Assembly: GCA_012845835.1 (NCBI GenBank)
Contig: JABAKD010000007.1
Coordinates: forward strand, 124,001-188,000
Direction: 5' to 3'
DNA length: 64,000 nt
From: Undaria pinnatifida
Lineage: Eukaryota; Sar; Phaeophyceae; Laminariales; Alariaceae
Below, in pieces: positions 30,640 through 41,228 of the stretch (within the stretch, counting starts at the first letter, position 1; the number at the start of each line of letters is the position of its first letter). The position numbers and the translations under genes are program-made. The notes under the pieces were generated by a model, which had not been told where the DNA came from, did no database searches, and worked only from the letters and a program-made list of their open reading frames with translations.

Positions 30640-31376
30640 GGCTGATCAATTGCTATTGCTAATGTCGCAAGTTGCATGTCCACCAACGTGTGTCGACAGG
30701 GGTGCTGGTGCCGCGGCGGCGGTGGGGAGCGGGTGCACGTTGCTGGATTTTTTCAAACCGAACAAGGCCACGGACGGCGCGAAGGAGTCGCCGGTGTTGA
30801 TGGACAGTAGTAGAGACGGGGGCGCAAGCGGTGACGCTGACGTGGTTGCAAAGGGACTTGTAAGCAGGAGTAAGGGTGGTGCGGGCGCGGGCAGTGACGT
30901 CGACGTGGTTATGACGGGAGTTGTGAGCAAGGGTGAGGGTGGTGCGGGCGCGGGCAGTTTCGCTGACGTGGTTGCGACGGGAGTTGTGAACGGGCTTGAG
31001 GATTGTGAGAGCGCGGGCGTTGATATGGATGGTGTTTTCTCCGACGCTGCAGAGGGGAGTGGTCCCGCCGATAGGACGCTTGTCCACGCTCCCATCTACT
31101 GCGCGGGATTACGTCCGGCTGTACGGGATCCTGTTCTTCAACACTACCCATCAACTCTCCATGGTATTGGGTAACCAGGGGGTATTGTGGGAGGCTCGGA
31201 TAAACCTGAATCGCGTGTCTTTCCACGCGGTGCCAACGGCCTCCCGTGGCATCTTGAGTCCAGGATGTGCGGGAACGGTGGAACAACCAGGAGGCACGTG
31301 CGCGCCGTGTTTGAACATCAAGGGCACGAAGGCTTACAGGGTATCGTGCCCAAGCGGGGCGCTTGCCCACCGTTGA
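30640..31376 (+). CDS. Putative main exon(s) of TIR-element gene; unrecognised protein with PIP-like motif
   Basis: 30650-31174 encodes GCTLLDFFKPNK (about residues 28-39), close to a PCNA-interacting peptide (the first Gln is Gly here). Three tandem blocks of about 21 residues follow: DVVAKGLVSRSKGGAGAGS, DVVMTGVVSKGEGGAGAGS and DVVATGVVNG. From about 31080 another frame (to 31376) reads DYVRLYGILFFNTTHQLSMV, LWEARINLNRVSFHAV and GCAGTVEQPGGTCAPCLNIK, a possible Cys cluster. A frameshift or unseen intron joins the two. I know no family with this layout. The DNA is GC-rich and codon-like compared with its surroundings. Confidence 0.35.
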
Positions 31377-32595
31377 ATTTTTCGGACTACATTGACCACT
31401 TTGCATTGATGCAAGGATTTACATACCTAAACAACCTCAAGTACAGTTTGACATCCCCTGCACTTGCAATGTTGGCTTGCTTGCCAAGCCTCTTAATTTA
31501 CGCAAGAGAGTGTGCAGTAAACCATCCACAGGGGGACAGCCAAGAAACGAACCATCAAGCAAGGAAACAAAGAAAAAATACATGTTTAAAAAAAAAAGGT
31601 TTTCGCCCTTGTAGGGGGGGGGTACGTGTGCGGGTTAACCTTCTTTGTGCGCCCTCGGGTACCACGCAAGCATCATACAACATCACCGAAGCTGGCATGG
31701 CTATTACTGCTGTTTCTTCTCGCCGCAAGTCAGCGTGCGTGGCGCACTCCTAGCTCCGCTTGCCAGCAGCTTGTGTCACAAGACGGCAGCAGCGCGCGGT
31801 GTCGATGCTTTCTAGCCAACAACGGCTGCGCCTGCTGTAGCTGTGCCGGCTCTCGGCTGAGTGCAACGCCACGAAAGTAGCATTGACGGCTTTCGGCTAA
31901 GCTCAATGCCACCAACCCGCTTGGACAAAGGCTCGTCGCTAGCCAAGCATGCGATGCTCGCGGAGAACGCGCGAAACACAAAGCTGCCAACCGATTTTCG
32001 ACTACCACACAGCAGTGCTCTGCCTCACACCAACCGCCTCTAGGAAGACCACCAACGTTTTTAAATAGACTCGACTGACGATGAGAAGAAGGACCAGAAG
32101 AATCAAGTCCAAAAAAGTCCAGTCGGTAAGGGCCGTTTTTGACTAGCGGAATCCGACCGTGTAAGAAATGGCCCAAATAAATAAAACAAATTACCCAGAC
32201 AATTCCAAACTTTCATGTGAATCAATTGTCCAGGCGATTCCATTTGGTAGACAACTTTGCACATAAATTATTCAGGCAACTCCAGTTAATAGAAAATGTT
32301 CTTGGTATATCCATTGTGGTCACTACTATCATGGGAGTTATCCGAATGGGTCTCCCGTCGTGCACCTGACTGCATAGCAGGGCACCAAACCAAGACCGAG
32401 AGGCGAGGCATGAAAGGACGATAGCCTCCATGACCCCTCTTGGTTAGACTATGCTCTAGCTCTTCTCCTTGCTGATCGAACTGAAAAAAATGCTCGGCTA
32501 CACAGGCCGTAACGGTGGCGACCAGGGATCAAGGGTCCAGGGGCCATCCGCCTTGACATCTTTGCGACATCGGACGTTCCGAGATAGATAACATA

Positions 32596-32800
32596 TACCT
32601 GGTATGTATTTTCTATATATAAAATTATCAGCATGATGAGGAGAACATGATAAATAGTAGACAGGTAGGTACGTATTATATGGTGTGCTTTATATGTCGT
32701 CATTACATATCGTTCACTTGGGGAGCACTGAGTAGAGAGTCACGGTAAATTGCAACAACTAACAGGTCTTCATAGGAATACAAACAGATAGTAGCCTCGA
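32596..32800 (+). repeat. Duplicate of 33.19-33.28/34.37-34.47 kb lacking family A (unfilled site)
   Basis: GGTATGTATTTTCTATATATAAA, TTATCAGCATGA, GTAGACAGGTA, TATATGGTGTGCTTTATATGTCGTCATTACATATCG and AGAGTAGAGAGTCACGG-like blocks appear here without a break. The same blocks appear at 33187-33284 and 34366-34470 with family A between them. Confidence 0.7.
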
Positions 32801-32852
32801 CATCTTCGCGACATCGGCAGTTCCGAGATAGGGGACGTTTTGGCATATATAT

Positions 32853-33060
32853 ATTGTTTCCGCGCACAGACTGCCTAACATCACCCTGTTGACCCTGGTA
32901 GCTACACGGTAGTTGCAAGGGGAGTCGCCGACCTATATCCTTAATGAGGAAACACAACCCGTAATACGCGCGATCGGAGTATCACACACAGCTTGCAAAG
33001 ATGAGTTTCGACGAAATATTCGATCTCACAGCTGGAGTGTAATTTTTTTTTTTAAATATA
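32853..33060 (+). repeat. Family A, short sense copy (3' module only)
   Basis: Starts TTGTTTCCGCGCACAGACTG and ends ...CAGCTGGAGTGTAATTTTTTTTTTT, about 205 bp. A second scrap with only the last 55 bases of the 3' end follows at 33061-33120. Confidence 0.75.
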
Positions 33061-33101
33061 TATGAGTTTCGACGAAATCTTCGATCTCACAGCTGGAGTG
33101 T

Positions 33102-33231
33102 ATTTTCATTTTTTATAATATACGTGGTATGAATTTTCTATGCGTACATAAAATTATCAGCATGAGATTTTCATTTTTTATAATATACGTGGTATGAATT
33201 TTCTATGCGTACATGAAATTATCAGCATGAG
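33102..33231. repeat. 65-bp tandem duplication
   Basis: ATTTTCATTTTTTATAATATAC...TTATCAGCATGAGA starts at 33102 and again at 33167, nearly identical. It spans the family A 3' tail and its flank. Confidence 0.8.
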
Positions 33232-33284
33232 AAGAACATGATAGATAGTAGACAGGTACGTATTATATGGTGTGCTTTAATATA

Positions 33285-34198
33285 AAAATTAAAATACACT
33301 CCAGCTGTGAGATCGAAGATTTCGTCGAAACTCATCTTTGCAAGCTGTGTGTGATACTCCGATCGCGCGCATTACGAGTTGCGCATTACGAGTTGTGTGT
33401 CCTCATTAAGGATATAGGTCGGCGACTCCCCTTACAACTACAGTGTAGCTATCAGGGTCAACAGGATGATTTTAGTCAGTCTGTGCGCGGAAACTATAAA
33501 ACCCGTTTCTGAGGGGGACAAAATCTGACATCTGTGAAAGGAAAAGGGGGCCTGGTTTTGATCAAAAGCGAGCGGGTTTGGAGGGGGGCGGGGGGGGGGG
33601 GAAAGGGGCAATTTGTGCATGTAAGCTATAAATCCTTTCGAGGGGATAAATCTGACGGTTTTGGCACCAGTATATTATTGGGGGCGGGGGGGGGGGGGGG
33701 GGGGGGGCGGGGGGGGCAGCTCAATATGTGCCTGGAAACTATACATTATTTTGAGGGGATAAATGTGACATTTTTGGAAATAATACATCAGTTTATCATG
33801 TATATCCTGGGGTAAGTCGTACAATCAGTGAGTAAAGAGAGGGTGAAGTGTTCGAGGGGGTGGAGTTGGGATGGGTTGGGGGGGGGGGGCGGGGGGGGGG
33901 GGAGGGGGGGGGAACACAGCGGCATGGATGGCTCTCGAAAGATAATGAGGTGATATCCTGTGCGTGAAGTGTTTGTTAATGTGGCGGATTTCGATATTTG
34001 GTGGGGCGTTTGAGTAAGGGAGAGCAAGAGGGGGGGGGGGGAGATTTTTTAAGAGGTTTAGGTCACAAATAATATTCAAATACACTTCGGCTGTGAGATC
34101 AAAGACATGTATCAGCTTGTTATACGCGTGGTGCTAGGTCCAGGCGATCGTGCAGGTGGTCGGAAAAGAGGGGGCGTTGGAGGGGGGAGGGGGGGGAG

Positions 34199-34229
<31 letters not shown>

Positions 34230-34365
34230 AACACAGCGGCATGAATGGCTCTCGAAAGATAATGAGGTGATATCCTGTGCGTGAAGTGTTTATTAATGTG
34301 GCGGATTTCGATATTTGGTGGGGCGTTTGATTAAGGGAGAGCAATAGGGGGGGGGGGGGGGGTTA
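33285..34365 (-). repeat. Family A, longest antisense insertion (about 1.08 kb)
   Basis: Enters with AATATAAAAATTAAAATACACTCC and leaves after a poly-G tract (34347-34361). Both modules, long poly-G tracts (33686-33720, 33878-33912, 34205-34229) and a second fixed-end-like piece (ACACTTCGGCTGTGAGATC, 34083) are present, so this is a composite of two copies. The parts around 33.5-34.1 kb match 60.9-61.75 kb in inverted orientation almost base for base outside the poly-G tracts. Confidence 0.75.
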
Positions 34366-34632
34366 TATGTCGTCAATACATATCGTACAATTCGGGAGCA
34401 CAGAGTAGAGAGTCACGGTTACTGCAAAAAACTAACAGGTATTCTTAGGAATATAAACACATAGCAGACAGCTACTCGCAGACTAGTCCATTAGATCTAC
34501 ACTATGGTCCAGGGTATTTTGCTTATACCTCGGAGTCCGGGACTTACATATCGGTCATGACAGGCTGTTTTTGCTTTTTGCTTATATTATGCATTGGCCA
34601 ATAGGCATCGCAATATACCTTAATAACATTGC

Positions 34633-34791
34633 TGATAGCTACACTGTAGGTGTAAGGGGAGTCGCCGACCTATATCATTAATGAGGACACACAACTCGTA
34701 ATGCGCGCGATCGAAGTATCACACACAGCTTGCAAAGATGAGTTTCGACGAAATCTTCGATATCACAGCTGGAGTGTATTTTCATTTTTTA
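34633..34791 (+). repeat. Family A, 159-bp sense copy with long target duplication
   Basis: Only the 3' part from TGATAGCTACACTGTAGGTG to ...GTATTTTCATTTTTTA. Flanked by TAATAACATTGC on both sides (34621-34632 and 34792-34803). Confidence 0.82.
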
Positions 34792-34849
34792 TAATAACAT
34801 TGCATCCACAACAGTAGACGTCGTGAAAAGTCTATAACATAGACTATAG

Positions 34850-35560
34850 TCTAATCTAATTACTTGGACAATTGATTCGTAACAATGTATTGCTATTTTA
34901 ATTGCATACCTGGTAGTACCAGGTGGTCAACACACATTGCAGTTCCGCCTATTAATTGGAATTGTTTGAGCAATTGAATTAGGGGACCGTCATTTGACTG
35001 GAATTGTGCCCTGCAACGTTTATTTACAGAAGACTCCAATACTCTATTGCTTCTTCAATACGATCGGGAACTTACCCACAATAGAGCATTATATCTTTCA
35101 GCATATCGTCCGGACGTCTATTAAAAGGAATTGGTTCGCACAATGGCCTCATGTTTTGATCTTCCAAATAAAATAGCTTGAACCAATTGTTTCTGATCCT
35201 GCCTATTTAGTCTATAATATGATTGTTCTGTCAATTGGTTTCGGTCCTGACCTTTAAATTTTATTTATTTCAACTTATGTTTGTTTGTGATCTGATCTAT
35301 TAGACTAATAGGGATGCTTCCCACAACAAGTTGCTGCTTTGACTTTCCTGTTGAAATAGATTCAACAATTGTTTTCTTTGTTCCCCTTGCCGCCTCACGA
35401 AGGCATGCTGCGAGGCATGCCTTAACAGGATTGTAGCGAGTGGGGGAGGTCTTCCTGGCGGGTGTAAGGCCGGACTCACCCTTAAGGAGTGATACCTTCT
35501 TGCTGCTGCGTGTGGCCCCAAGGCTTAGGCGTGGCGTTATGGTTCGGTTGTACTTGGTGC
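34850..35560. other. No gene seen; AATTG-rich spacer
   Basis: Repeated short words such as GGAATTGT, CAATTGATT and CCAATTG suggest decayed copies of the 42-bp minisatellite. A 9-bp inverted pair flanks a short loop at 35402-35425 (AGGCATGC...GCATGCCT). Confidence 0.4.
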
Positions 35561-35567
35561 GTTAAAC

Positions 35568-35934
35568 ATGGCCACCTACGATTCGCGCGTCTTCTTAGGC
35601 AGCAGCGGCGGAACAGCAATGCTTGATCGGGAAGCTCGTGCGAGGAGACAGGCACCACCTCAAGCCATTCTACGGCGCAGTCCCGGTTTGCGTGGAGGGA
35701 ACTGCGCCAGAAGGGGCCTGCATTCGACGACGAAGGAAGAGGGCGACTGAGCGTCGACGAGCGGGGAAGAGACGGATTGCACTCTCCCTGAACGAGAGGT
35801 TTCTGTTTTTCAGATCAGCACCGCAAGCTGCGAGCAGCCATTTTGTTTGGCACGGGGAAGGAGTACAACTGACTGAAATTGACCGTCAACGAGAGCAAGC
35901 GCGAAGCAGCGGGCCGAGTGAGCTAAGGCAATGA
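35568..35934 (+). other. Unassigned overlapping open frames
   Basis: ATG at 35568 gives 60 codons (MATYDSRVFLGSSGGTAMLD). An overlapping frame to 35934 is Arg-rich (RRRRKRATERRRAGKRR) and ends SSHFVWHGEGVQLTEIDRQR. GC-rich compared with the surroundings, which hints at decayed coding DNA. No domain recognised. Confidence 0.2.
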
Positions 35935-36664
35935 GGCGGTTATGGAGAACCACCACAGGAGGATGGCAGACGGAGAGTCACGACCCGCACCCGCACCGTC
36001 ATCGCGAGAGCAACGATCGTCTTTTCAATGGATTTTTTACGAGGCAGTAGTAGTACAACAGATTAGGGTTAGTTAGTGGTTAGTCGCCGATTTTTGTAAA
36101 GCGGGTAGAGTTGTATACCCTTCATGGGGAACGATCTTCGGCAATTTTCAAGCACGGGCTTCGTAGCTGGGCTGCAACCTGTTACGATAACTCGGGAAGA
36201 TGTGGCGATCATTGATATTTGTATGGTGCGTTTTTGTTCGATTGCTCTTTTCTTTCACTGCATGCCCGCGGATCGTCCCTCTGACAGCACTCCAGACAGC
36301 AGGGGCGTTCGTCTGTGTGCTCACAATTACCGTGCGGTTCGTACGGTGCAGGCAGCCCAACCGCTGCTGTTTGTAGCCGCGAGTTAGTTGGTTGTGGGAA
36401 CGGCGAAATATTCTATGCTATAGTTGAGTGGATACGCGCGGCCATGTATGTTCAGTTTGCACATTTGATCATATCACTTTAATTTGCGCCTTCTTTGTAC
36501 CGTGCGTGCGTTTTTTAGGTGGGAAAGCGAAGTACTTCCAGGGCGACTTTGGATTTCGTTCGGTTTTCGCATCTTCCTAACAAAGGGGCTCACAGCACCT
36601 TTTTGTGACAACGGAATCCAGATATTTTGCAAGAGTTTTGTGATACGACAGAAACGGTTCTTAG

Positions 36665-36936
36665 GGTTGAGGATAGGGTTAGGTTAGGTGGGTTAGGGTT
36701 ACGGTAAGGATAAGGTAAGGGTTACGGTAAGGATTGAGTAAGGGTTAGGGGTAGGGTTAGGATTAGATCGGGGTTGGGGTTAGGATTAGGTTAGAGTTAG
36801 TGTTGGGGTTGGGGTTAGGGTTAGGATTAGGTTAGGGTTAGAGTTAGGATTAGGATTAGGTTAGGGTTAGGGTCAGGGTCAGGATTAGATTAGGGTTAGG
36901 GTTAGGATTAGGTTAGGGTTAGGGTTAGGGCTAGGA
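36665..36936 (+). repeat. Interstitial telomere-like tract, degenerate (TTAGGG)n
   Basis: About 270 bases of GGTTAGGGTTAGG with variants GGATTAGGTTAG, GGTTACGGTAAGG and GGGTCAGGG. Two further short GGGTTAGGGTTAGGG pieces occur at 36062 and 63378. Either an old telomere junction or inserted telomeric sequence. Confidence 0.85.
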
Positions 36937-37834
36937 ACTTCCGATTGTAATTGGTTCACCTAATCGTTTCTCGTCTAGCCTAATAATAATGGAGATGGTT
37001 CACACAATAGGTTCATGCTGTGATCTTCCCATTGAAATTGTTATAGTTTTAATGGTTTGTTTCTGTTCTTTCTTGCCTATCGCAGACCTACTATTAAACG
37101 GGATTTTTTTTTGAACGACACTTGCTTTCTCTCTTCAACAGGGATCTCCGACGCCGAAAAAAAAGCCCATCCATTGTGGGACCATAAATTAACGTTATAT
37201 TTTGGCTCAGAAATAATCGAGGCCAGAAATCAGCGGATTTGGTGATTTCTGAGCTCAGAAATAACAGCTCCTCCATCCTCTGAAGAACTGGGATTATTTG
37301 ACTTTTTGATATTACCTCGTATCAAGGATAACATGTCACCACCATTGCCTACTCCGTATTTGGTATGATACCTGCCTGTTGTACACGTCACCCATCACCC
37401 ACGACAAAGAATCACACACAGACACTACAACAACAGCAAGGGGTTGTGTGTGAGACAGAGGTTCGTTCTCACACAAACGCGACAGAAGCAACACCACCAC
37501 ACCAGCACCGCAACCGCACCACAGCAGCAGAGACAGCAGCGGAGGCGGTGGCAACCTAACGTGGCCGTCGATAGTGTACATGCCGGATTTTCAAAAACAA
37601 AGCAAAAAGGAAAAAAAGGTCATATAATTCAAAATATATCCACTTTCCAAGATCCAGAAGCGCCCCTTGTTTCCAAAGTGCATTTAATTTTGGATCCTTG
37701 AAACTACAAAAACAATCGCCAGATATAATCGCCCTAGAGTTTCCCATCATCGTACAAGCAGGTCCAATACGAACGGTTAGGTCAATGAGTTTCTGTCTTC
37801 AACTTTAAACGACATCGTCGTGGTTTCAAATAGC

Positions 37835-38395
37835 CCAACCCGCCCCACCCCCGCCCCCAATCGCCCCCCTCTTACGATAAACTGTTGCTTTTTTTTTTTC
37901 CAAAACCATCAGATTTATCCCCTCAAAGGATTTATAGCTTCCACACACAAATTGCCCGCCCGTCTGCCCCCCCCCCCCAGTCCCCCCCTCCCCCTTCCCC
38001 CCTTTGCCCCCCCCTCCGACCCCGCTCGCTTTTGATCAAAACTAGGTCCCCACGTCCTTCAAAACTCCGCTTCCCCCTCACCGGTTATTCGACTTCCAGG
38101 ATTCACTTGATAAACGGATACATTTCCCTCCACAGCTGTCAGATTTTGTCCCCCTCAGAAACGGGTTTTATAGTTACATTGTTTCCGCGCACAGACTGAC
38201 TAAAATCACCGTGTTGACCCTGGTAGCTACACTGTAGTTGCAAGGGGAGTCGCCGACCTATATCCTTAATGAGGGCACACAACCTTTAATACGCGCGATT
38301 GGAGTATCACACACAGCTTGCAAAATAAATATGAGTTTCGACAAAATATTCGATCTCACAGCTGGGGTGTATTTTCATTGTTTACAATAATATAT
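37835..38395 (+). repeat. Family A, sense copy
   Basis: Begins near GCCCAACCCGCCCC, has the CCAAAACCATCAGATTTATCC module, poly-C tracts (37966-38012), the CACAGCTGTCAGATTTTGTC module, GTTTCCGCGCACAGACTGAC, and ends with the fixed 3' end (AATATGAGTTTCGACAAAATATTCG...GGGTGTATTTTCATTG). An 8-bp extra TTACATTG lies just before GTTTCCGCG. Confidence 0.78.
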
Positions 38396-38584
38396 TTGTC
38401 CAGGGTGTGATATGTTGGAAATGCTTACTGAAACAAATGACGCGATGTTGAGAGCGCCTAGCAGCGTGAGCAGGCACAAGAATATGGCGAGGTATTAATA
38501 GGAAACCTAGGGAAAAATAAAGGAAATAAACAAAAAGAAAATTGAACACGTATAGACTAATACTTCGAAATATAGTCTAGAAAT

Positions 38585-39600
38585 AACAATGAACTCCCGC
38601 TGTTAGGTCGAAGATTTTTTTCCAACCTCTTTTTTGCAAGCTGTGTGTGATACTCCATTCACGCGTATTACGGGTTGTGTGTCCTCATTATGGATATAGG
38701 TCGGCGATTCCCCTTGGAACTACAGTGAACCTATTGGGGTGATGTTACTCAGTCTGTGCGCGGAAACTATAAAACCTGTTTTTGAGGGGGATAATATCTG
38801 ACAGCTGTGGAACAAAATGCATCAGTATATCAAGTGAATCCTGTAAGTTGTATAACCGGTAAGAGAGGGGGGAGTTTCTAAGGGCGTGGGGGCATGGGTT
38901 TGAACCAGAGGGAGCGGGGCTGAGGGGGAGGGGGGGGGCGAGGGGCGGGTCAACTCCAAAATGTGCGCGGGAACTATATATCCTTGAACTGTATAAATCG
39001 GACGGTTTTGGAAGGAATACACAAGTTTATTATGTACATCCTGTCAGTCGTACATCCAGTGAGGAGAGGAACGAGTGTTCCAAGGGGGGAGGGGGGGGAA
39101 GGCGAAGCTTTAGGTGGCATAGATGTAGGGGTTTGTTATACGCGTGGTGCTAGGTCTAGGCGATGGTGCGGGTGGTGGGGAAGGAGGGACGTTGGGGGGG
39201 GGGGGCGGGGGGGGAATGAATTGGAGCAGAGGCATGAATGGCTCAAGAAAGATAATGGGGTGATATCGATTAGGTAGAAGTGTTTATTACTCTAGCTGGT
39301 TTTTATTGAAGGTGGTTCGTTTTTACAAGAGGGAACGGGTGAAAAAATAAAGGGGAGGGGGGGGGGGGAGCGGAAATGAATTTGAGCTACGGCATGGATG
39401 GCTAGAAAGATACTGAGGCGATATTTGCTGGCTGGTAGTTTGTCCTACTCTCTGGCAGATTTTGATTTTAGGTGGGGTGTTTCAACAAGAAGGGTCGGGG
39501 GGGCGGGGGTCGGGGGGCCGGCGGTACACTTCAATATGTGCGCGGAAACTATATTCCTTGAAGGGGACAAATTTGACGATTGTTAGCAATATTGCATCCC
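38585..39600 (-). repeat. Family A, antisense copy plus second partial copy
   Basis: The fixed end is diverged (CAATGAACTCCCGCTGTTAGGTCG). Both modules and poly-G tracts follow (38918-38938, 39195-39212, 39354-39370). From about 39470 a further GTGCGCGGAAACTATATTCC module with GGGGACAAATTTGACGATT indicates a second partial copy. Confidence 0.68.
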
Positions 39601-39956
39601 TTTATATCACCTGCCTCGTATTGTTTATTATTTTAGCATATTTGCTGTTATAGGCTCTGATAATTTGCTGTTTTATGTGATTGATCGTAAGATACAATAT
39701 TTCAATCGATAGGTGCAACTGTGTAATTACTATGATTTCACCGTGCCGGGGTGTGGAGTTCTGACATCGCTAATTATAAGAAAGATATACATACAGCAGT
39801 AGGTGGTTCTTTATAGTGGCAACCTGTATAGTGAAGTGCCCTGAATAGTGGCATAAAAATATCCTGGCAAACGCCCAACCCGATAGAGTGGCACTTTCCC
39901 ACTATTGAGGACGGGGCCCTCAATAGTGGCATGTTGGGCATGTCACACACCCAATA

Positions 39957-40637
39957 GTGGCAGTTCCAAACAGCGGGCCCCCACTACTGCTGGACGACAC
40001 CTGCCCACACGCACCCTCAGCAGCGGGCGCCACATGTATAATGCCAGCCTGCGCGGACCTAGAACTATGTGAACTCCCAAACCGACCACTGGAAGAGAAA
40101 GACGGGCACGGATGTCGCCTTGGCTGCGGTGGCCTTCTTCATAGAATATGTGGTGAACCAGAGGAAGAGGGAGGCAGAGAAATACACCGCGTTTGCAACC
40201 CGTGCATCGCCAAGAAGCTAAAGACACCCGACTCCTCGAATCAGCCTATGCGTGCCTCGCCCAACACGGGACTTGTCGGAGATGGCGCCGCGGCAAACCT
40301 TGACATCACCCCGGGCACGCCTGCTCACCCCGCCGCCATGAAGACCGTGGAGGAATGGGCCGGGTTGGAGGAGCAAGCCGAGTTTGGTGACACTCTGTCA
40401 AAGACGCAGAAGAGATTTTCATTGAGAAGGTTAACAACACGTACGAGGACGAGGCGGACAGTGACGACGAGCCAGACAATGCCAAAGATTCTGAGAGCTC
40501 GGGGGGAGGGGGGAAGAAAAAGCGCCGCCGTCGTTCGCGGAACTTGCTGGATTTTTTGGTCCTCAAGAACAGCACGCCGAGTCGTGTGGCATTGGCGAAG
40601 CCAGGCATTACCTCCGCAAGGCAAATATGGTGTCCTT
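39957..40637 (+). pseudogene. Cys/His cluster plus acidic tail of a deleted pogo-like transposase
   Basis: ATG at 39957. Residues 25-90 hold C-x4-C-x6-C ... HGCRLGCGGLLHRICGE ... IHRVCNPCIAKK, a PHD/RING-like arrangement of seven or more Cys and two His. After about 40400 another frame reads EEIFIEKVNNTYEDEADSDD, SSGGGGKKKRRRRSRNLLDF (acidic, then a nuclear-localisation-like basic run), and a third gives EARHYLRKANMVSFPAHFA and stop at 40637. The last part recalls the ALYLAKAKMAMSAAHSKRR tail at 50.3-50.5 kb. So two frameshifts, and probably an internal deletion of the DDE domain. Confidence 0.45.
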
Positions 40638-41160
40638 CCCAGCGCACTTCGCCTGACCGGCACGGCAGATGGACAGTAGAACGTTTGCCGAGTCCTAGTG
40701 CATTGAGTCGGCTGACGCCTACACCAAAAGTGCTCGTAGGTAGTTGCAGAGCAGCGTGGCGGTTGGGCTGATACGCCAGGGTGGAGAGCGTTTGGCTCTT
40801 TAAGCTTGGTTGCTTCAGTTGTTCGCGTCTCTGCGTTACTGTTGTCCTTTCTTCTGCGTGTGTTAAACCCCATGTTACATGGCCCGCCGGACAAAACATA
40901 ATTGATGTGCCTTCAGTAAGTTTGGGCGTGGTTTCGGTCGTCTGCCGGCACTGAAAAATGAAAAATAGGTTTGACCGCAGAAGGCTCGGCGACCCTTGGA
41001 TAACCAAGTGTTATTTCACGTGTTTCATGCGGATACTGCTGCACACAAATGCTCAACCACGAGGAGTGCAGCAGCACACGGCTTTATACCCGCATGTAAC
41101 AGCGCATGCAAGTGCAGATCCAACGAACCGCTCTCGACATCGTAAACATCAAAGCTTCTT

Positions 41161-41228
41161 ATTCGATATAGTGGTAATATTGCCACTATTGGCCTTGCAG
41201 TAGTGGCAATAGTGCCACTATATCGAAT
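41161..41228. repeat. 28-bp inverted repeat inside the TA transposon end
   Basis: ATTCGATATAGTGG... (41161-41188) pairs with 41201-41228 with two mismatches and a 12-base loop. Both arms are built from the ATAGTGGCA subterminal motif. Confidence 0.85.

Larger units (their letters stand above)
29007..32168 (+). mobile_element. 3.16-kb TIR element of unassigned superfamily
   Basis: Inverted ends of about 53 bp: left from 29004, right from 32171 reversed, sharing TTTCTTACAC, GTCGG, AGTC-AAAACGGCC and CGACTG with about 80% identity. The left end holds a second copy of the terminal motif (29068-29100, TTTCTTACACCGTCG). The inside carries a CAG-rich stretch and a probably spliced gene (see next entries) that I do not recognise. 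The target duplication is unclear (TTA left, TAA right if the end is CAC). Could be a cut-and-paste transposon of uncharacterised family. Confidence 0.6.

Noticed and set aside
30909-31406. 165-codon minus ORF opposite the TIR-element gene
   Set aside because: Shadow of the GC-rich plus-strand frame, with Arg/Ser/Pro runs produced by the complementary repeats.
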